Shown: in pieces, positions 35,106 to 43,590 of the stretch
Layout of the letters: each line of letters opens with the position of its first letter
Numbering within the stretch: position 1 is the first letter of the stretch
NCBI GenBank assembly: GCA_003140835.1
Contig: PLLA01000097.1
Location: forward strand, 1-64,000
Length of the DNA: 64,000 nt
Origin: Candidatus Tumulicola scandinaviensis
GTDB lineage: Bacteria > Vulcanimicrobiota > Vulcanimicrobiia > Vulcanimicrobiales > Vulcanimicrobiaceae
Direction: 5' to 3'
Translations under genes and position numbers: made by a program
Notes under the pieces: generated by a model
Database searches by the model: none
Seen by the model: the letters and a program-made list of their open reading frames with translations, nothing else
What the model was told of the DNA's origin: nothing

Positions 35106-36739
35106 GCGATGGGTGCCTCGCGATTATCCGGCGGGCTAACCAGGTTGCGCTCGAACTTCGCGACGATCGTGCGCCGGGCTAACTCCAGCTCCTCGATGTT
35201 GAGCATGCGCGCGACCGCCAAGAAAACGGCGCCGCCGATCGCGATCTGGCCGAACAGGAACCACGCTCGCGAAGCGAGGGTCGCATCCGGCATGACGCCG
35301 AGGGCGCCGATCCAGCTCAATGCCAAGACCATCGCCAGCGAACTCAGGGCGATCTTCATCGACGAAACCAGGAGCGCGCCCCAGTCGATGCCGGAAACCA
35401 AGCGTGCCGTGAGCATGAGCAACAGGATGGCTTGCATCGTTTGGCTCACCGAGTTTGCCAGCAGCAATCCTCGCGCGCCGAGCGTCGGCAGCCAGACGAG
35501 CGAGAGCAGCACGTTGACGACGACCGTGCCGACCGAAATCGTCACCGGCCAAGCGGTTTCTTTGCACGCAAAGCAACAGCGCGTCAAAACGACGTTCGCG
35601 GCCAGCGCCAGCAAACCGACGGCTGCGTACGGGAGCAGACCGGCGGTCAAATCGGTGGCGCCGCCTTGGAAGGTGCCGCGTTCGAACAAGGTTTGAACCA
35701 TCGGACGCGCCAGCACGATCAGCGCGCACACGGCCGGAATCGTAATGAAGTTTACCAAGCGAAGACCGGTGACCAGACTGCGCGCGACGCCGCGGCGATT
35801 GTCGCGCGCGAACTGCGCCGCCAGCAACGGGAAGATGACCGTTGCGATGGCGGCCGCAAATATCTGCTGCGGAAAGTTCACCAGCTTGACGGCGTAGTTC
35901 ATCCCCGCAATGTATCCGGGCGACAGCGTCGATGCAAAAAAGCGGTCGAAAAAGAGCGCCAGCTGGCCGGCTGCCGACCCCACCATGATCGGCCCCAACA
36001 ACATCCAGATTTTCTGCAGGCCCGGATGGTGGAGATCGATCGTAAACCGGTACTTTCGAATGGAGAGGAACGACGGCAGCTGAACGAGCAGCTGGGCCGA
36101 CAACCCCAGCGCAGTTCCGATGACCAGCGCGTAAATCCCCAGGCTGCGGTTGAATGCCAGCACCGTCGCGATGGTCACCACGTTGACGGCGACGCCGACC
36201 AGCGCAGTCGCACGAAAACGGTGATATGCGTTGAGCATCGCCGAGAGGACGCCGCTCAAACTGACGGCGACGATACTCGGCATCAGCCAGCGCGTCATGC
36301 GAATGGCGACTCCCATCTGAGGCGCCGGAAAGCCGTGGGCGATCACCGGGACGTACCAGCGCGCCGTAAAAAACCCGACGACGGCGCACGCCGTCAACAC
36401 GATCGCGAGCAAGTTCAGAACCGTGCTTGCAAGGCGCCAGGCTTCGTCTTCCTTACGGTGCGCGAGGTACTCGGAGAACGTCGGCACGAGCGCGCTGACG
36501 AGCGCCCCGTTGAAGACGCCGAAAAGAATCGTCGGAATGGTGGCGGCCGCCAAGAACGTGTCCATCTCCCAGCGGGTGCCGTAGAATTTCGCGCTGACGA
36601 CTTCGCGCATGAAGCCCAGCACGGTCGACGCGAACGTCGCCCCCATGATGAACAGCGTCGAAGCGCCGATCGAAAAGCGATGCGGCTGCGGGCGTTTCGG
36701 CTCGGGAACGACGCGGAGATGCTGCTTAATGCGCGCCAT
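35102..36739 (-). CDS. murJ: MurJ/MviN-family lipid II flippase-like protein
   Basis: Inner-membrane MOP-superfamily flippase, 545 residues with about 14 helices. FIMGATFASTVLGFMREVVSA, GTRWEMDTFLAAATIPTILF and NGALVSALVPTFSEYL match MurJ helices 1-2, including the conserved Arg, Asp and Asn. Could flip lipid II (cell wall) or the lipid-linked glycan made by the surrounding genes. It overlaps the sugar-phosphate transferase gene by 14 bases. The separate Wzx-like protein at 8722-10026 means the window carries two flippases. Confidence 0.9.
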   Translation of the reverse strand: MARIKQHLRVVPEPKRPQPHRFSIGASTLFIMGATFASTVLGFMREVVSAKFYGTRWEMDTFLAAATIPTILFGVFNGALVSALVPTFSEYLAHRKEDEAWRLASTVLNLLAIVLTACAVVGFFTARWYVPVIAHGFPAPQMGVAIRMTRWLMPSIVAVSLSGVLSAMLNAYHRFRATALVGVAVNVVTIATVLAFNRSLGIYALVIGTALGLSAQLLVQLPSFLSIRKYRFTIDLHHPGLQKIWMLLGPIMVGSAAGQLALFFDRFFASTLSPGYIAGMNYAVKLVNFPQQIFAAAIATVIFPLLAAQFARDNRRGVARSLVTGLRLVNFITIPAVCALIVLARPMVQTLFERGTFQGGATDLTAGLLPYAAVGLLALAANVVLTRCCFACKETAWPVTISVGTVVVNVLLSLVWLPTLGARGLLLANSVSQTMQAILLLMLTARLVSGIDWGALLVSSMKIALSSLAMVLALSWIGALGVMPDATLASRAWFLFGQIAIGGAVFLAVARMLNIEELELARRTIVAKFERNLVSPPDNREAPIA

Positions 36740-37370
36740 CCTTCCGCAACACCGCCGGGATTGTCAGGACGATGAGCGCGAGGTCGCCGAGCGGAGTCCA
36801 CGTCTCGACATAATGGTTGTCGAGATTCATCCACTCTTCGAATGAGACGCCGCTCCGCCCGTTGATCTGCCACAGACACGTCAGGCCTTGAGGCACGGTC
36901 AGACGACGCATGGCGAAGGCGTCGTAGTGCTCGACCTCAGACGGCAGCGCCGGGCGCGGGCCGACCAACGACATGTCGCCGAGAACGACGTTGACGAGGT
37001 TGGGCAGCTCGTCGATACTCGTGCGCCGCAAGAAGCGTCCCAGCGGATGCATGCGAGGATCGTTTCGAATCTTGAAGACCGGGCCGTCGACTTCGTTGAG
37101 GTGCATAAGGTCGTCGCGCATTTTGTGCGCCCCGTTGACCATCGTTCGCAGCTTAACCATTTTGAAGCGGCGGCCGTGCATTCCGATCCGGTCCTGCGCG
37201 TAGAACGGCGCGCCGCCGGTCGTGCAGACGATGCCGATGGCCGCCAGCAGAACGATAGGGGAGGCCGCGATCAGGATCGTCAGCCCGAGAACGAGATCGA
37301 CGGCGCGTTTGAGAATGCGCCACGTCTCCGGAACGTTGCGCTCGGCCACCGGAGCAATCGCAATTTGCAT
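36726..37370 (-). CDS. Bacterial sugar transferase, polyprenyl-phosphate glycosyl-1-phosphate transferase
   Basis: Initiates glycan assembly by moving a hexose-1-phosphate onto undecaprenyl phosphate at the inner membrane. 214 residues: one N-terminal re-entrant or transmembrane segment (about 27-48), then APFYAQDRIGMHGRRFKMVKLRTM, PLGRFLRRTSIDELPNLVNVV, LGDMSLVGPRPALPSE and GLTCLWQINGRSGVSFEEW, the WcaJ/PglC-type core with catalytic Asp-Glu (DELPN). The short, single-helix form lacks the multi-helix N-terminus of WbaP. ATG at 37370 begins just after the stop of a possible small upstream ORF. Confidence 0.93.
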   Translation of the reverse strand: MQIAIAPVAERNVPETWRILKRAVDLVLGLTILIAASPIVLLAAIGIVCTTGGAPFYAQDRIGMHGRRFKMVKLRTMVNGAHKMRDDLMHLNEVDGPVFKIRNDPRMHPLGRFLRRTSIDELPNLVNVVLGDMSLVGPRPALPSEVEHYDAFAMRRLTVPQGLTCLWQINGRSGVSFEEWMNLDNHYVETWTPLGDLALIVLTIPAVLRKDGAH

Positions 37371-37372
37371 GC

Positions 37373-37552
37373 TTAGGCGGCAGCCCCGGCAGCACGCCCG
37401 GCCAATCCGGGCCGCCGCACGAACGCATGAGAGTCTACGCTACGCAAAAGGTCGAACGTCCTTTTTTCCCATCGTATCGCCGTCGTGGCTTCACGGAACG
37501 CCCCACGTAAGCCCGTACCCGGCAAAGTAAACAGTCGCGGATCCCACTGCAT
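37373..37552 (-). CDS. Possible small ORF upstream of the sugar transferase
   Basis: A 59-residue frame starting ATG with GAGG four bases ahead and ending TAA two bases before the sugar-transferase ATG. The predicted protein begins MQWDPRLFTLPGTGLRGAF and contains RWEKRTFDLLRSVDSHAF. No family is recognised and the third-base pattern is only moderately GC-biased. It could be a short leader gene or chance. Confidence 0.3.
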   Translation of the reverse strand: MQWDPRLFTLPGTGLRGAFREATTAIRWEKRTFDLLRSVDSHAFVRRPGLAGRAAGAAA

Positions 37553-37663
37553 GCACCTCGACACCCGTCGATTCATCGAGCAAGCCGGCAGGCGGCCCGA
37601 TCGCATCGCTTCGTCGTTTCGTCGTTCGACGTAAACCCCCCGGTGGCCGGCCCGCCGGAGCGG

Positions 37664-37675
37664 TGACCTCGGTCA
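37664..37675. promoter_or_regulatory. Possible operator dyad
   Basis: Perfect inverted repeat TGACC-TC-GGTCA in the middle of the divergent intergenic region, a placement and form suited to a dimeric repressor. No matching regulator gene is seen nearby. It also falls just inside the start of an unsupported minus-strand frame. Chance is possible. Confidence 0.3.
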
Positions 37676-37856
37676 TCTTACTTCATGCAATCTTTGCTAA
37701 TTCTCATGCGCCGCGAGCGTCCGGTTGGCCGTTAATCCCCGTCTCGGCGGACTTGCAGGCTTCGAAGCAGGCTGGGGAACTGCCGATAGGATACGGTAAG
37801 CGTCGGCCAAAACCGTTCGCAGGCTCTCAGATCTCTCGACTTTTCCAAGGAACATC

Positions 37857-39752
37857 GTGCGACGTATCCTGCTCTGCGCGATTCTGGCGCCCCTCACGTT
37901 CGCGATCGCTTGCGCCTCGGCGCGGGCGAACACGACTATTGCGTTGACCGCGGATCACATCGCCTTCTACTACGATACCTTCCAGGTCGAAGCCGACGGC
38001 AACGTGCGGATCCGCACCAGCGACGGGTTCTCCGCCAGCGGCGACGCTTTTTCGATGGATCTCAAGCTCAACCGTTTTCTGCTGGCAGGGCACGTGACGC
38101 TGCGGTCGGGCAAGGACCAGCGCAGCGGTGCCGCGCTATCGGACTTCCTCGATTTCAATCGCATCTATTTCGTCCCGGTGACGACCGAGCCGGATCGCTG
38201 GACCTTCCTCAACGGCGACCTCGCCCATCCGGTCATGGGTCGGGTGATGCCCGGCGACACGTTCGCGTTTCCGCAGGTTCCGAAAGACCCCAGCATTACC
38301 GCGTCCGAGGCCGTTATCGGCACCAAAAGCTACGCCCGCTTTGCCGGCGCCTGGGCCTACCTAGGCGGCGTCGGCCTCCCCTTGGGTTCCTACGTCATCA
38401 ACTTTTCGCCGAATCAGTACTTCGCGCAGAACTCGCTGACCGGTGCGAATTTCGACGCGACCTGGAACTTTGCAGGGAACAACAACTCGCTGTCCGCGCT
38501 GCACCTGCGGTACGACACGTTCAACCATACCTACTTGGCGTTCGAGCAGCACTTCGTGGGCGATCACGAGTACGCGATCTTCTCGGCCAATCCGCTAACT
38601 AAGTCCGACCGCTTCTTCAACCTGACCGCATACGAGAAGCTCGGGCAACGCTTTCAGATTCAGACCTTCACGCAATACAACGTCAATCAAGATATCTTCT
38701 TTACGACTCCGCCATTTTCGGCGACCCAGACGACGTATGTGAATTTGACGCAGGCGTTTCCGCATTCATACGTTCAACTCAACTCGAACTTTACGAACTA
38801 TAATTTGCTCGGCGTCGGCTCCATTAACCCGAGAAACCCCGTCGGCGCTGGCAATCTTTCGCACCCATCCCAGATCCAGCTCACCGCCACCAGCTTCCAA
38901 AACAAAGTCGGCAAGCTGCCGCTCTTCGAGCAGATTTACGGAGGATACGGTTTCAACCACGATTCGGTTGGTTCGGGTCAATACGGAGCTACGACGCCCA
39001 ATGCAGTCGAAGGTCTGCAGTCGTACGGCGGTTCCTGCCGCACTGCGCTTCCTACTTACTCGGTGCGCGGGGATGCAGAGGGAACGCAGGCAGTGCCCTG
39101 CCCCACCACCTACCAAACCATCTGGAACACCGTGTTCGGCTTCACGTTCTTCACGCCGTCGGTAAAAATCGGCAACCGGGACAAGCCATACCAAGCCTAC
39201 TATCTCAACGCCACCTTCAACAAGCAGCGGCAATGGAACTCGCTGCCGCATCACATCGACAACACGACGACGACGGTGAGTTTGAGCCGGCAGTTCTCGC
39301 GTCCGGTGAACGCGTATCTGAACTACCAGATCCAAAACACTGGCGACTACTATTTGCAGGGCGGCTACCCGGCCTGTACGGTGCAGCTCGATCCGACGAA
39401 ATCCGGCTATTGTCCGCCGAGCCTCACCGCGTTCCGCGGGGTCTCGACCCTGCGTACGTTGAGCTTGGGAACGGTGTACGATCCCAATCCCGATTTCAAT
39501 GCGTCGCTGGTCGCGCGCCACCACGCCGACTTTCCGATCCCGGTGCCGGGCCTTTTCCCGCTGCCGCTCACCAACGTGATCGGCCAACCGCTCTACAATA
39601 ACTATCTCGGCCAACCGCCCTACGACCTCACCGGTGACGTGCGCTTCCGAATCCTGCCGCACATGGTGCTAGACGTTCAACGAACCTACTATTTCGACTT
39701 CGGGAACATCCGCTGGAGCCCGAACTTCATCGTTCAGGTGCTGCCGCAATGA
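37857..39752 (+). CDS. OstA/LptD-like outer-membrane protein
   Basis: 631 residues with a signal peptide (about 1-24, ending ASARA). The N-terminal OstA/LptA-like domain has ALTADHIAFYYDTFQVEADG, NVRIRTSDGFSASGDAF and RFLLAGHVTL, the GNV-type beta-taco repeats. The rest (about 150-631) is rich in alternating aromatic/polar strands such as YLAFEQHFVGDHEYAIF and LDVQRTYYFDFGNIRW, consistent with a beta-barrel. Likely transports a lipid-linked glycan or LPS-like molecule to the cell surface. GTG at 37857 follows AAGGAAC. The stop overlaps the next gene start (ATGA). Confidence 0.75.
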   Translation: MRRILLCAILAPLTFAIACASARANTTIALTADHIAFYYDTFQVEADGNVRIRTSDGFSASGDAFSMDLKLNRFLLAGHVTLRSGKDQRSGAALSDFLDFNRIYFVPVTTEPDRWTFLNGDLAHPVMGRVMPGDTFAFPQVPKDPSITASEAVIGTKSYARFAGAWAYLGGVGLPLGSYVINFSPNQYFAQNSLTGANFDATWNFAGNNNSLSALHLRYDTFNHTYLAFEQHFVGDHEYAIFSANPLTKSDRFFNLTAYEKLGQRFQIQTFTQYNVNQDIFFTTPPFSATQTTYVNLTQAFPHSYVQLNSNFTNYNLLGVGSINPRNPVGAGNLSHPSQIQLTATSFQNKVGKLPLFEQIYGGYGFNHDSVGSGQYGATTPNAVEGLQSYGGSCRTALPTYSVRGDAEGTQAVPCPTTYQTIWNTVFGFTFFTPSVKIGNRDKPYQAYYLNATFNKQRQWNSLPHHIDNTTTTVSLSRQFSRPVNAYLNYQIQNTGDYYLQGGYPACTVQLDPTKSGYCPPSLTAFRGVSTLRTLSLGTVYDPNPDFNASLVARHHADFPIPVPGLFPLPLTNVIGQPLYNNYLGQPPYDLTGDVRFRILPHMVLDVQRTYYFDFGNIRWSPNFIVQVLPQ

Positions 39753-40591
39753 CGGCGCTGCGCCGGACGCTGTCGTTGGCCGCCGCTTTGCTCGCGATCC
39801 TATTGGTGGCGGCAACTCCGTCGATCGTCGTCACCGGCCAAATGCTGGCCTATCAAGACGGCTTCGTCTTCTTTACGACCGGTGACGGTTTTCGCGTAGC
39901 ACCGGGCGTCTTGATTCGCGATGCGGCCGGCGGAGCACCCACGACCATCGCACCGGCTCCGCGCGTGTGGGCGCGCGCGCACTTCGATCCGAACGGCACC
40001 GTAACCGAGCTCGATCTTTCGCGCAAACCGCTTCCCCAGGAAGGCAGTTTTGCCGACGTCGCACGATTTGCGGTCGCACTTTCGTCGCCGGTCCCAAATC
40101 CCGACCTTATGCCCCCATCGCCGTTGCCCGGTCAAAGCGCGCTGCCGGTGCAGCATTTTTCGGGACGCCCGGTGCTGGTCACGTTCACGGTGCAAGTCCC
40201 GCCCAATACGCCGTTTTCTTCCAGCGTCTACATCACGACCGATGCCAGCGGTTGGAACGCGCAAGCCATTCCACTCGACCGCACCGATACGCTGCATTAC
40301 CAAATCACGCGGCGGCTGAACTCGGGAACGATCTTCCGCTATCTGTACGATCGCGGCTCGTTCCAGTCCCAAGAAATCGCGCAGAACGGCCTGCAGCGGG
40401 CGCCCCGCCAAATCGTCGTCACCGACGCCGACGTGCGAACCATCCGCGACACGGTCTACGCATGGCTGGATTCACAGAGCGGTTCGAACGGGCAGCAGCC
40501 CAACGGGCTGCCGACGCCGTACAATCCGGCGCCGTTCCCGAATCTTCCGTCCGGATTCCCGACACCGCGGGTTCCGCCGCAGGCGCGCTGA
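39749..40591 (+). CDS. Exported protein with possible starch-binding-like (CBM20/CBM48) fold
   Basis: 280 residues, coupled to the OstA/LptD-like gene by ATGA. A signal peptide or anchor (about 1-22) is followed by a beta domain (about 25-95, VVTGQMLAYQDGFVFFTTGD) and by VLVTFTVQVPPNTPFSSSVY...ITTDASGWNAQAIPLDR, then YQITRRLNSGTIFRYLYDRG, which read like a CBM20/CBM48 Ig-like domain. It ends in a Pro-rich tail. I cannot assign a function; a periplasmic carbohydrate-binding partner of the exporter is plausible. Confidence 0.6.
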   Translation: MTALRRTLSLAAALLAILLVAATPSIVVTGQMLAYQDGFVFFTTGDGFRVAPGVLIRDAAGGAPTTIAPAPRVWARAHFDPNGTVTELDLSRKPLPQEGSFADVARFAVALSSPVPNPDLMPPSPLPGQSALPVQHFSGRPVLVTFTVQVPPNTPFSSSVYITTDASGWNAQAIPLDRTDTLHYQITRRLNSGTIFRYLYDRGSFQSQEIAQNGLQRAPRQIVVTDADVRTIRDTVYAWLDSQSGSNGQQPNGLPTPYNPAPFPNLPSGFPTPRVPPQAR

Positions 40592-40599
40592 TCCGGCGC

Positions 40600-41178
40600 C
40601 TAGTGGACGGTGATGGGCAATGTCTGTTGCGCGGCGTCGCCGCGCGCGTTGCGCGCGATAACACGCATCTCGTACGTTCCGCGCACGAAGAACGGAAGAT
40701 TCCCCAGCGTGTAGTTGAGCGTGAAGCGCCCGACGCCGACTTTGTCGAGGGACACGCCGTAGCCGGCGACCCGAACCTCGACGCTGGCAACGTTCGAACT
40801 CGTCAGCACCGTACCCGACACCCGGTCGCCCGATCCCACCGTCGTCTTGTCCACCGCGATTGAGACGATGCGCGGAGCAGCGTCCGACGGCAACCGCGGG
40901 ATCGCCGGCGTCGGGGTTGCTGCGGCCTGCGCCGGCGGGGTCGTGGCGGCGGCGGTTGCCGAGCCGGCGGGATGGTTCGCTCCAACCGCGGGCGCGGTCG
41001 CGCGCGGGCGCACGAAAGGCTTTGCCGCATTGGACGGGCGAACGGACGGCGTCGATTTCGGCGTGAGCTCGGGGCGCGGAGCCGAGGCGGACTGCATGCT
41101 TCGCGACGAGGGCGCCTGGCTGCAGGCGGCGGCGAAGAGCAGGCCGGTGGCGAGGGATAACGTTCGACGGCGGAGCAC
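40600..41178 (-). CDS. Putative lipoprotein with Pro/Ala-rich linker and Ig-like domain
   Basis: 192 residues. Signal peptide with lipobox (LLFAAAC, Cys19), a long Pro/Ala/Thr-rich linker (about 25-100), and a C-terminal beta-sandwich-like domain (IVSIAVDKTTVGSGDRVSG, then LGNLPFFVRGTYEMRVIARN). Such linkers commonly span the periplasm or wall. Convergent with the exported-protein gene (8-base gap). No enzyme motif. Confidence 0.65.
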   Translation of the reverse strand: MLRRRTLSLATGLLFAAACSQAPSSRSMQSASAPRPELTPKSTPSVRPSNAAKPFVRPRATAPAVGANHPAGSATAAATTPPAQAAATPTPAIPRLPSDAAPRIVSIAVDKTTVGSGDRVSGTVLTSSNVASVEVRVAGYGVSLDKVGVGRFTLNYTLGNLPFFVRGTYEMRVIARNARGDAAQQTLPITVH

Positions 41179-41274
41179 AGCCCGCCAGGATTCTCGACCG
41201 GTGCCGCGGTTCCGCCAGCTTGTCTCGCTTTTCCACCGGCCGGTTTGCCGGGCTCGCGAGACGCGCCGTAGCCC

Positions 41275-41288
41275 AGCTCAGGATGACA
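41275..41288 (-). repeat. Copy of the TGTCATCCTGAGC-type interspersed repeat
   Basis: On the minus strand this reads TGTCATCCTGAGCT, matching 13 of 14 bases of two copies at 51262-51275 and 51284-51297. It lies in the divergent gap between the lipoprotein and GT2 genes, just upstream of the GT2 start. Confidence 0.6.
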
Positions 41289-41307
41289 CGGGTTTACGTC
41301 GAAACGC

Positions 41308-42279
41308 ATGGCCGACATGACAACCGCGCGCGGCGAGCAACCGATGCTGAGCATCGTCGTGCCGATGTTTAACGAACGACCCAACGTGGCGCCCCTCGTC
41401 GAGCGCATCGCGGCCGTCGTCGAAGGCCTGCCCGGCAAGCCCACCTACGAAATCGTGCTGGTCAACGACGGCAGCTCGGATGCCACGGCGGACGCGATCC
41501 GCGAGCAACTCCAGCTCCGCCCGCACTTGGTGTTCGTGAATCTTTCGCGCAACTTCGGCCACCAGCTGGCGGCTACCGCCGGCATCGAGCTCGCGACCGG
41601 CGCCGCGGTTGTATTGATGGACGGCGATCTGCAAGATCCGCCGGAACTCATCGCCGCGTTCGTCGAAAAATGGCGTGCGGGCTTCGACGTCGTCTACGCG
41701 GTCCGGCGAACGCGCAAGGGCGAGAGCGCTTTCAAACTTTTCACCGCCGGCTTCTTTTATCGCATCATCACGCAACTCACGAAGGTGTCGATTCCGGTCG
41801 ACACGGGAGACTTTCGCCTGATGAGCAGGCGCGTGGTCGATGCGCTCCGACGGTTGCCCGAACGTCATCGCTTTCTGCGCGGGATGGTCAGCTGGGTCGG
41901 ATTCAATCAGGTCGGGGTCGAGTACGACCGCGACGTGCGTTTGAGCGGCGAGACGAAATATCCGTTGCCGAAGATGCTGCGCTTTGCGATCGACGGGATT
42001 ACGTCGTTCTCCGACATTCCGTTGCGATTCGCATCGTATTTCGGGTTCGTCGTCAGCGCGCTCGCGTTCGTGTACGCGTTGGTCGTCGTCGTTGACAAGC
42101 TGTTCGGCGTTAATCCGCCGGCGTATACGCCGGGCTGGGCTTCGACCATCGTGGCGGTCGTGTTCTTGGGCGGCGTGCAACTGATCAGTCTCGGGATCAT
42201 CGGCGAATACTTGGGCCGAATTTACGACGAGGTCAAGGGCAGACCGCTCTATTTGATCAGCGATATCGAACGCTCTTGA
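41308..42279 (+). CDS. Polyprenyl-phosphate glycosyltransferase (GtrB/DPM-like GT2)
   Basis: Transfers a sugar from a nucleotide to undecaprenyl phosphate at the inner membrane, giving a donor for GT-C enzymes. 323 residues: LSIVVPMFNERPNVAPLVERI, IVLVNDGSSDATADAI, VVLMDGDLQDPPELIAAFVEKW (DxD and following QD), VDTGDFRLMSRRVVDAL, then two C-terminal membrane helices (about 240-262 and 280-300) as in GtrB. It is followed, with a TTGA overlap, by an O-antigen-ligase-like gene. Confidence 0.93.
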   Translation: MADMTTARGEQPMLSIVVPMFNERPNVAPLVERIAAVVEGLPGKPTYEIVLVNDGSSDATADAIREQLQLRPHLVFVNLSRNFGHQLAATAGIELATGAAVVLMDGDLQDPPELIAAFVEKWRAGFDVVYAVRRTRKGESAFKLFTAGFFYRIITQLTKVSIPVDTGDFRLMSRRVVDALRRLPERHRFLRGMVSWVGFNQVGVEYDRDVRLSGETKYPLPKMLRFAIDGITSFSDIPLRFASYFGFVVSALAFVYALVVVVDKLFGVNPPAYTPGWASTIVAVVFLGGVQLISLGIIGEYLGRIYDEVKGRPLYLISDIERS

Positions 42280-43574
42280 TCTACCATCCGGTCGTCGATC
42301 GGTTCGCAATCCCAATTCCACTCGACCCGTGGTCGGCCACCATCTTCGTCGCGGCCTTCGTCGCAGCGGCGGTCGTCACGTGGCGCCGGCCTGCGTACGG
42401 ATTGGGCGGATTGATCGTGGCGATGCCGTTCGCGCTGTATCGCGAAGTCGCCGGTACCACCGTCACGCTGCCGAAAGCCGTACTGATCGGCGTGCTGATC
42501 GGTTTGGCGGTCTATCCGGGATGGATTCAGCGGCTGCGCGAGCGCCCCATGCCGCTGTTGCTCGGAGCCCTCGGCGTCTACATTGCGGTCACCGCATTAT
42601 CGGGAGTCGACGCACTCCATCCGGGCGCGACGGTCCGCGAAACGCTCAAGTTCGTCGAGTATGCCGCGCTCCTGATCGCCGCATATTCGTGCTATCGCGT
42701 CGACCCCGACGATCGGGCGGTCGCCGGCGCCGTCGCGGTGGCGGCGATCGCCGTCGCCATAACCGCGCTCGCGCAGGAAGTGACCGGCGCGCCTTCCGGA
42801 TTGTACGTCGGCAAGGCGATCGTACCGCGCATTGCGGGCGTTCTCGAAGGCCCCAATCAGTTGGCCGGATATTTCCAAGTTGCGATCGCAACGCTCGGTG
42901 CGTGGGCGGTCGCGCGCCGCTCCGCATTGATTGATGCCGGTCTTGGCCTGGCCACGTGTGCCGATGTGCTCACCTTCTCGCGCGCCGGACTTTTCGGTCT
43001 CGCCGTCGTCGGCGCCGTCCTCGTCATCGCCGGCGGGCGCCCCGCTCTAAAGTCGCTTAAAGCCGCCTACTACGGCTTAGCTGCCGGTCTCGCGGTGGTT
43101 GGCTGGTGGTCGTTTTACGCCCATACCGTCAACGTGCTGCGCGTGTCGTTGGAAGAAAGCGCGTACGCCGGCGGAGTCGGCGACCGAGGCGAACTGTGGC
43201 GCGCTGCGTGGCGCATGTGGCGCGCGCGACCGTGGCTCGGCGTGGGCGCGGGAAACTACGAACTGGAACTCCCGCTGTACGGCGCGCCCGGGTTGCGAAC
43301 CCATGCAAACAGTTGGTTCCTTCAATCTTTGGCCGAGGGCGGCGTCGCCTTGTTCGCCGCCACGTTGGCTCTAGTCGCGGCCAGCATCGCCGCTTTCGCG
43401 CGGCGGCTCGGCGCCGGTTCGCCGTGGACGCTCGCGGCGTTTGCCGCCGGCATCGCGCTGGCCGTGCATCAGATCGCCGACTATCTCGTCTTCTACCCGA
43501 AAGTCGGCGGACCGTGGTGGCTATTAATCGGAATCGCCGCGGCGGCGATTGCGCGCAATCCAGCGAACGCCTAA
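42276..43574 (+). CDS. O-antigen ligase/polymerase-like membrane protein (Wzy_C family)
   Basis: 432 residues with about 11-12 helices. A large extracytoplasmic loop holds GDRGELWRAAWRMWRARPWLGVGAGNYELEL and HANSWFLQSLAEGGVALF; the arginines, the His and the ExG are typical of WaaL/Wzy_C ligases or polymerases. Start is TTG at 42276, overlapping the GT2 stop. It could ligate glycan to an acceptor such as lipid A or protein, or polymerise it; sequence alone does not decide. Confidence 0.85.
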   Translation: MIYHPVVDRFAIPIPLDPWSATIFVAAFVAAAVVTWRRPAYGLGGLIVAMPFALYREVAGTTVTLPKAVLIGVLIGLAVYPGWIQRLRERPMPLLLGALGVYIAVTALSGVDALHPGATVRETLKFVEYAALLIAAYSCYRVDPDDRAVAGAVAVAAIAVAITALAQEVTGAPSGLYVGKAIVPRIAGVLEGPNQLAGYFQVAIATLGAWAVARRSALIDAGLGLATCADVLTFSRAGLFGLAVVGAVLVIAGGRPALKSLKAAYYGLAAGLAVVGWWSFYAHTVNVLRVSLEESAYAGGVGDRGELWRAAWRMWRARPWLGVGAGNYELELPLYGAPGLRTHANSWFLQSLAEGGVALFAATLALVAASIAAFARRLGAGSPWTLAAFAAGIALAVHQIADYLVFYPKVGGPWWLLIGIAAAAIARNPANA

Positions 43575-43590
43575 CGACGTACGGCGCCGC

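Larger units (their letters stand above)
37371..37856. other. 486-base intergenic region between divergent envelope genes
   Basis: The region separates the minus-strand glycan operon from the plus-strand OstA/LptD-like gene and must hold both promoters. Visible structure: a 12-base dyad TGACC-TC-GGTCA at 37664-37675, a palindrome GCTTCGAAGC near 37758, repeats of TCGTCGTT near 37611-37627, and AAGG ahead of the GTG at 37857. I see no riboswitch core that I recognise and no convincing -35/-10 pair. Confidence 0.45.

Noticed and set aside
37680-37856. A riboswitch (c-di-GMP or cobalamin type) upstream of the OstA/LptD-like gene
   Set aside because: None of the conserved core sequences of those classes is present.
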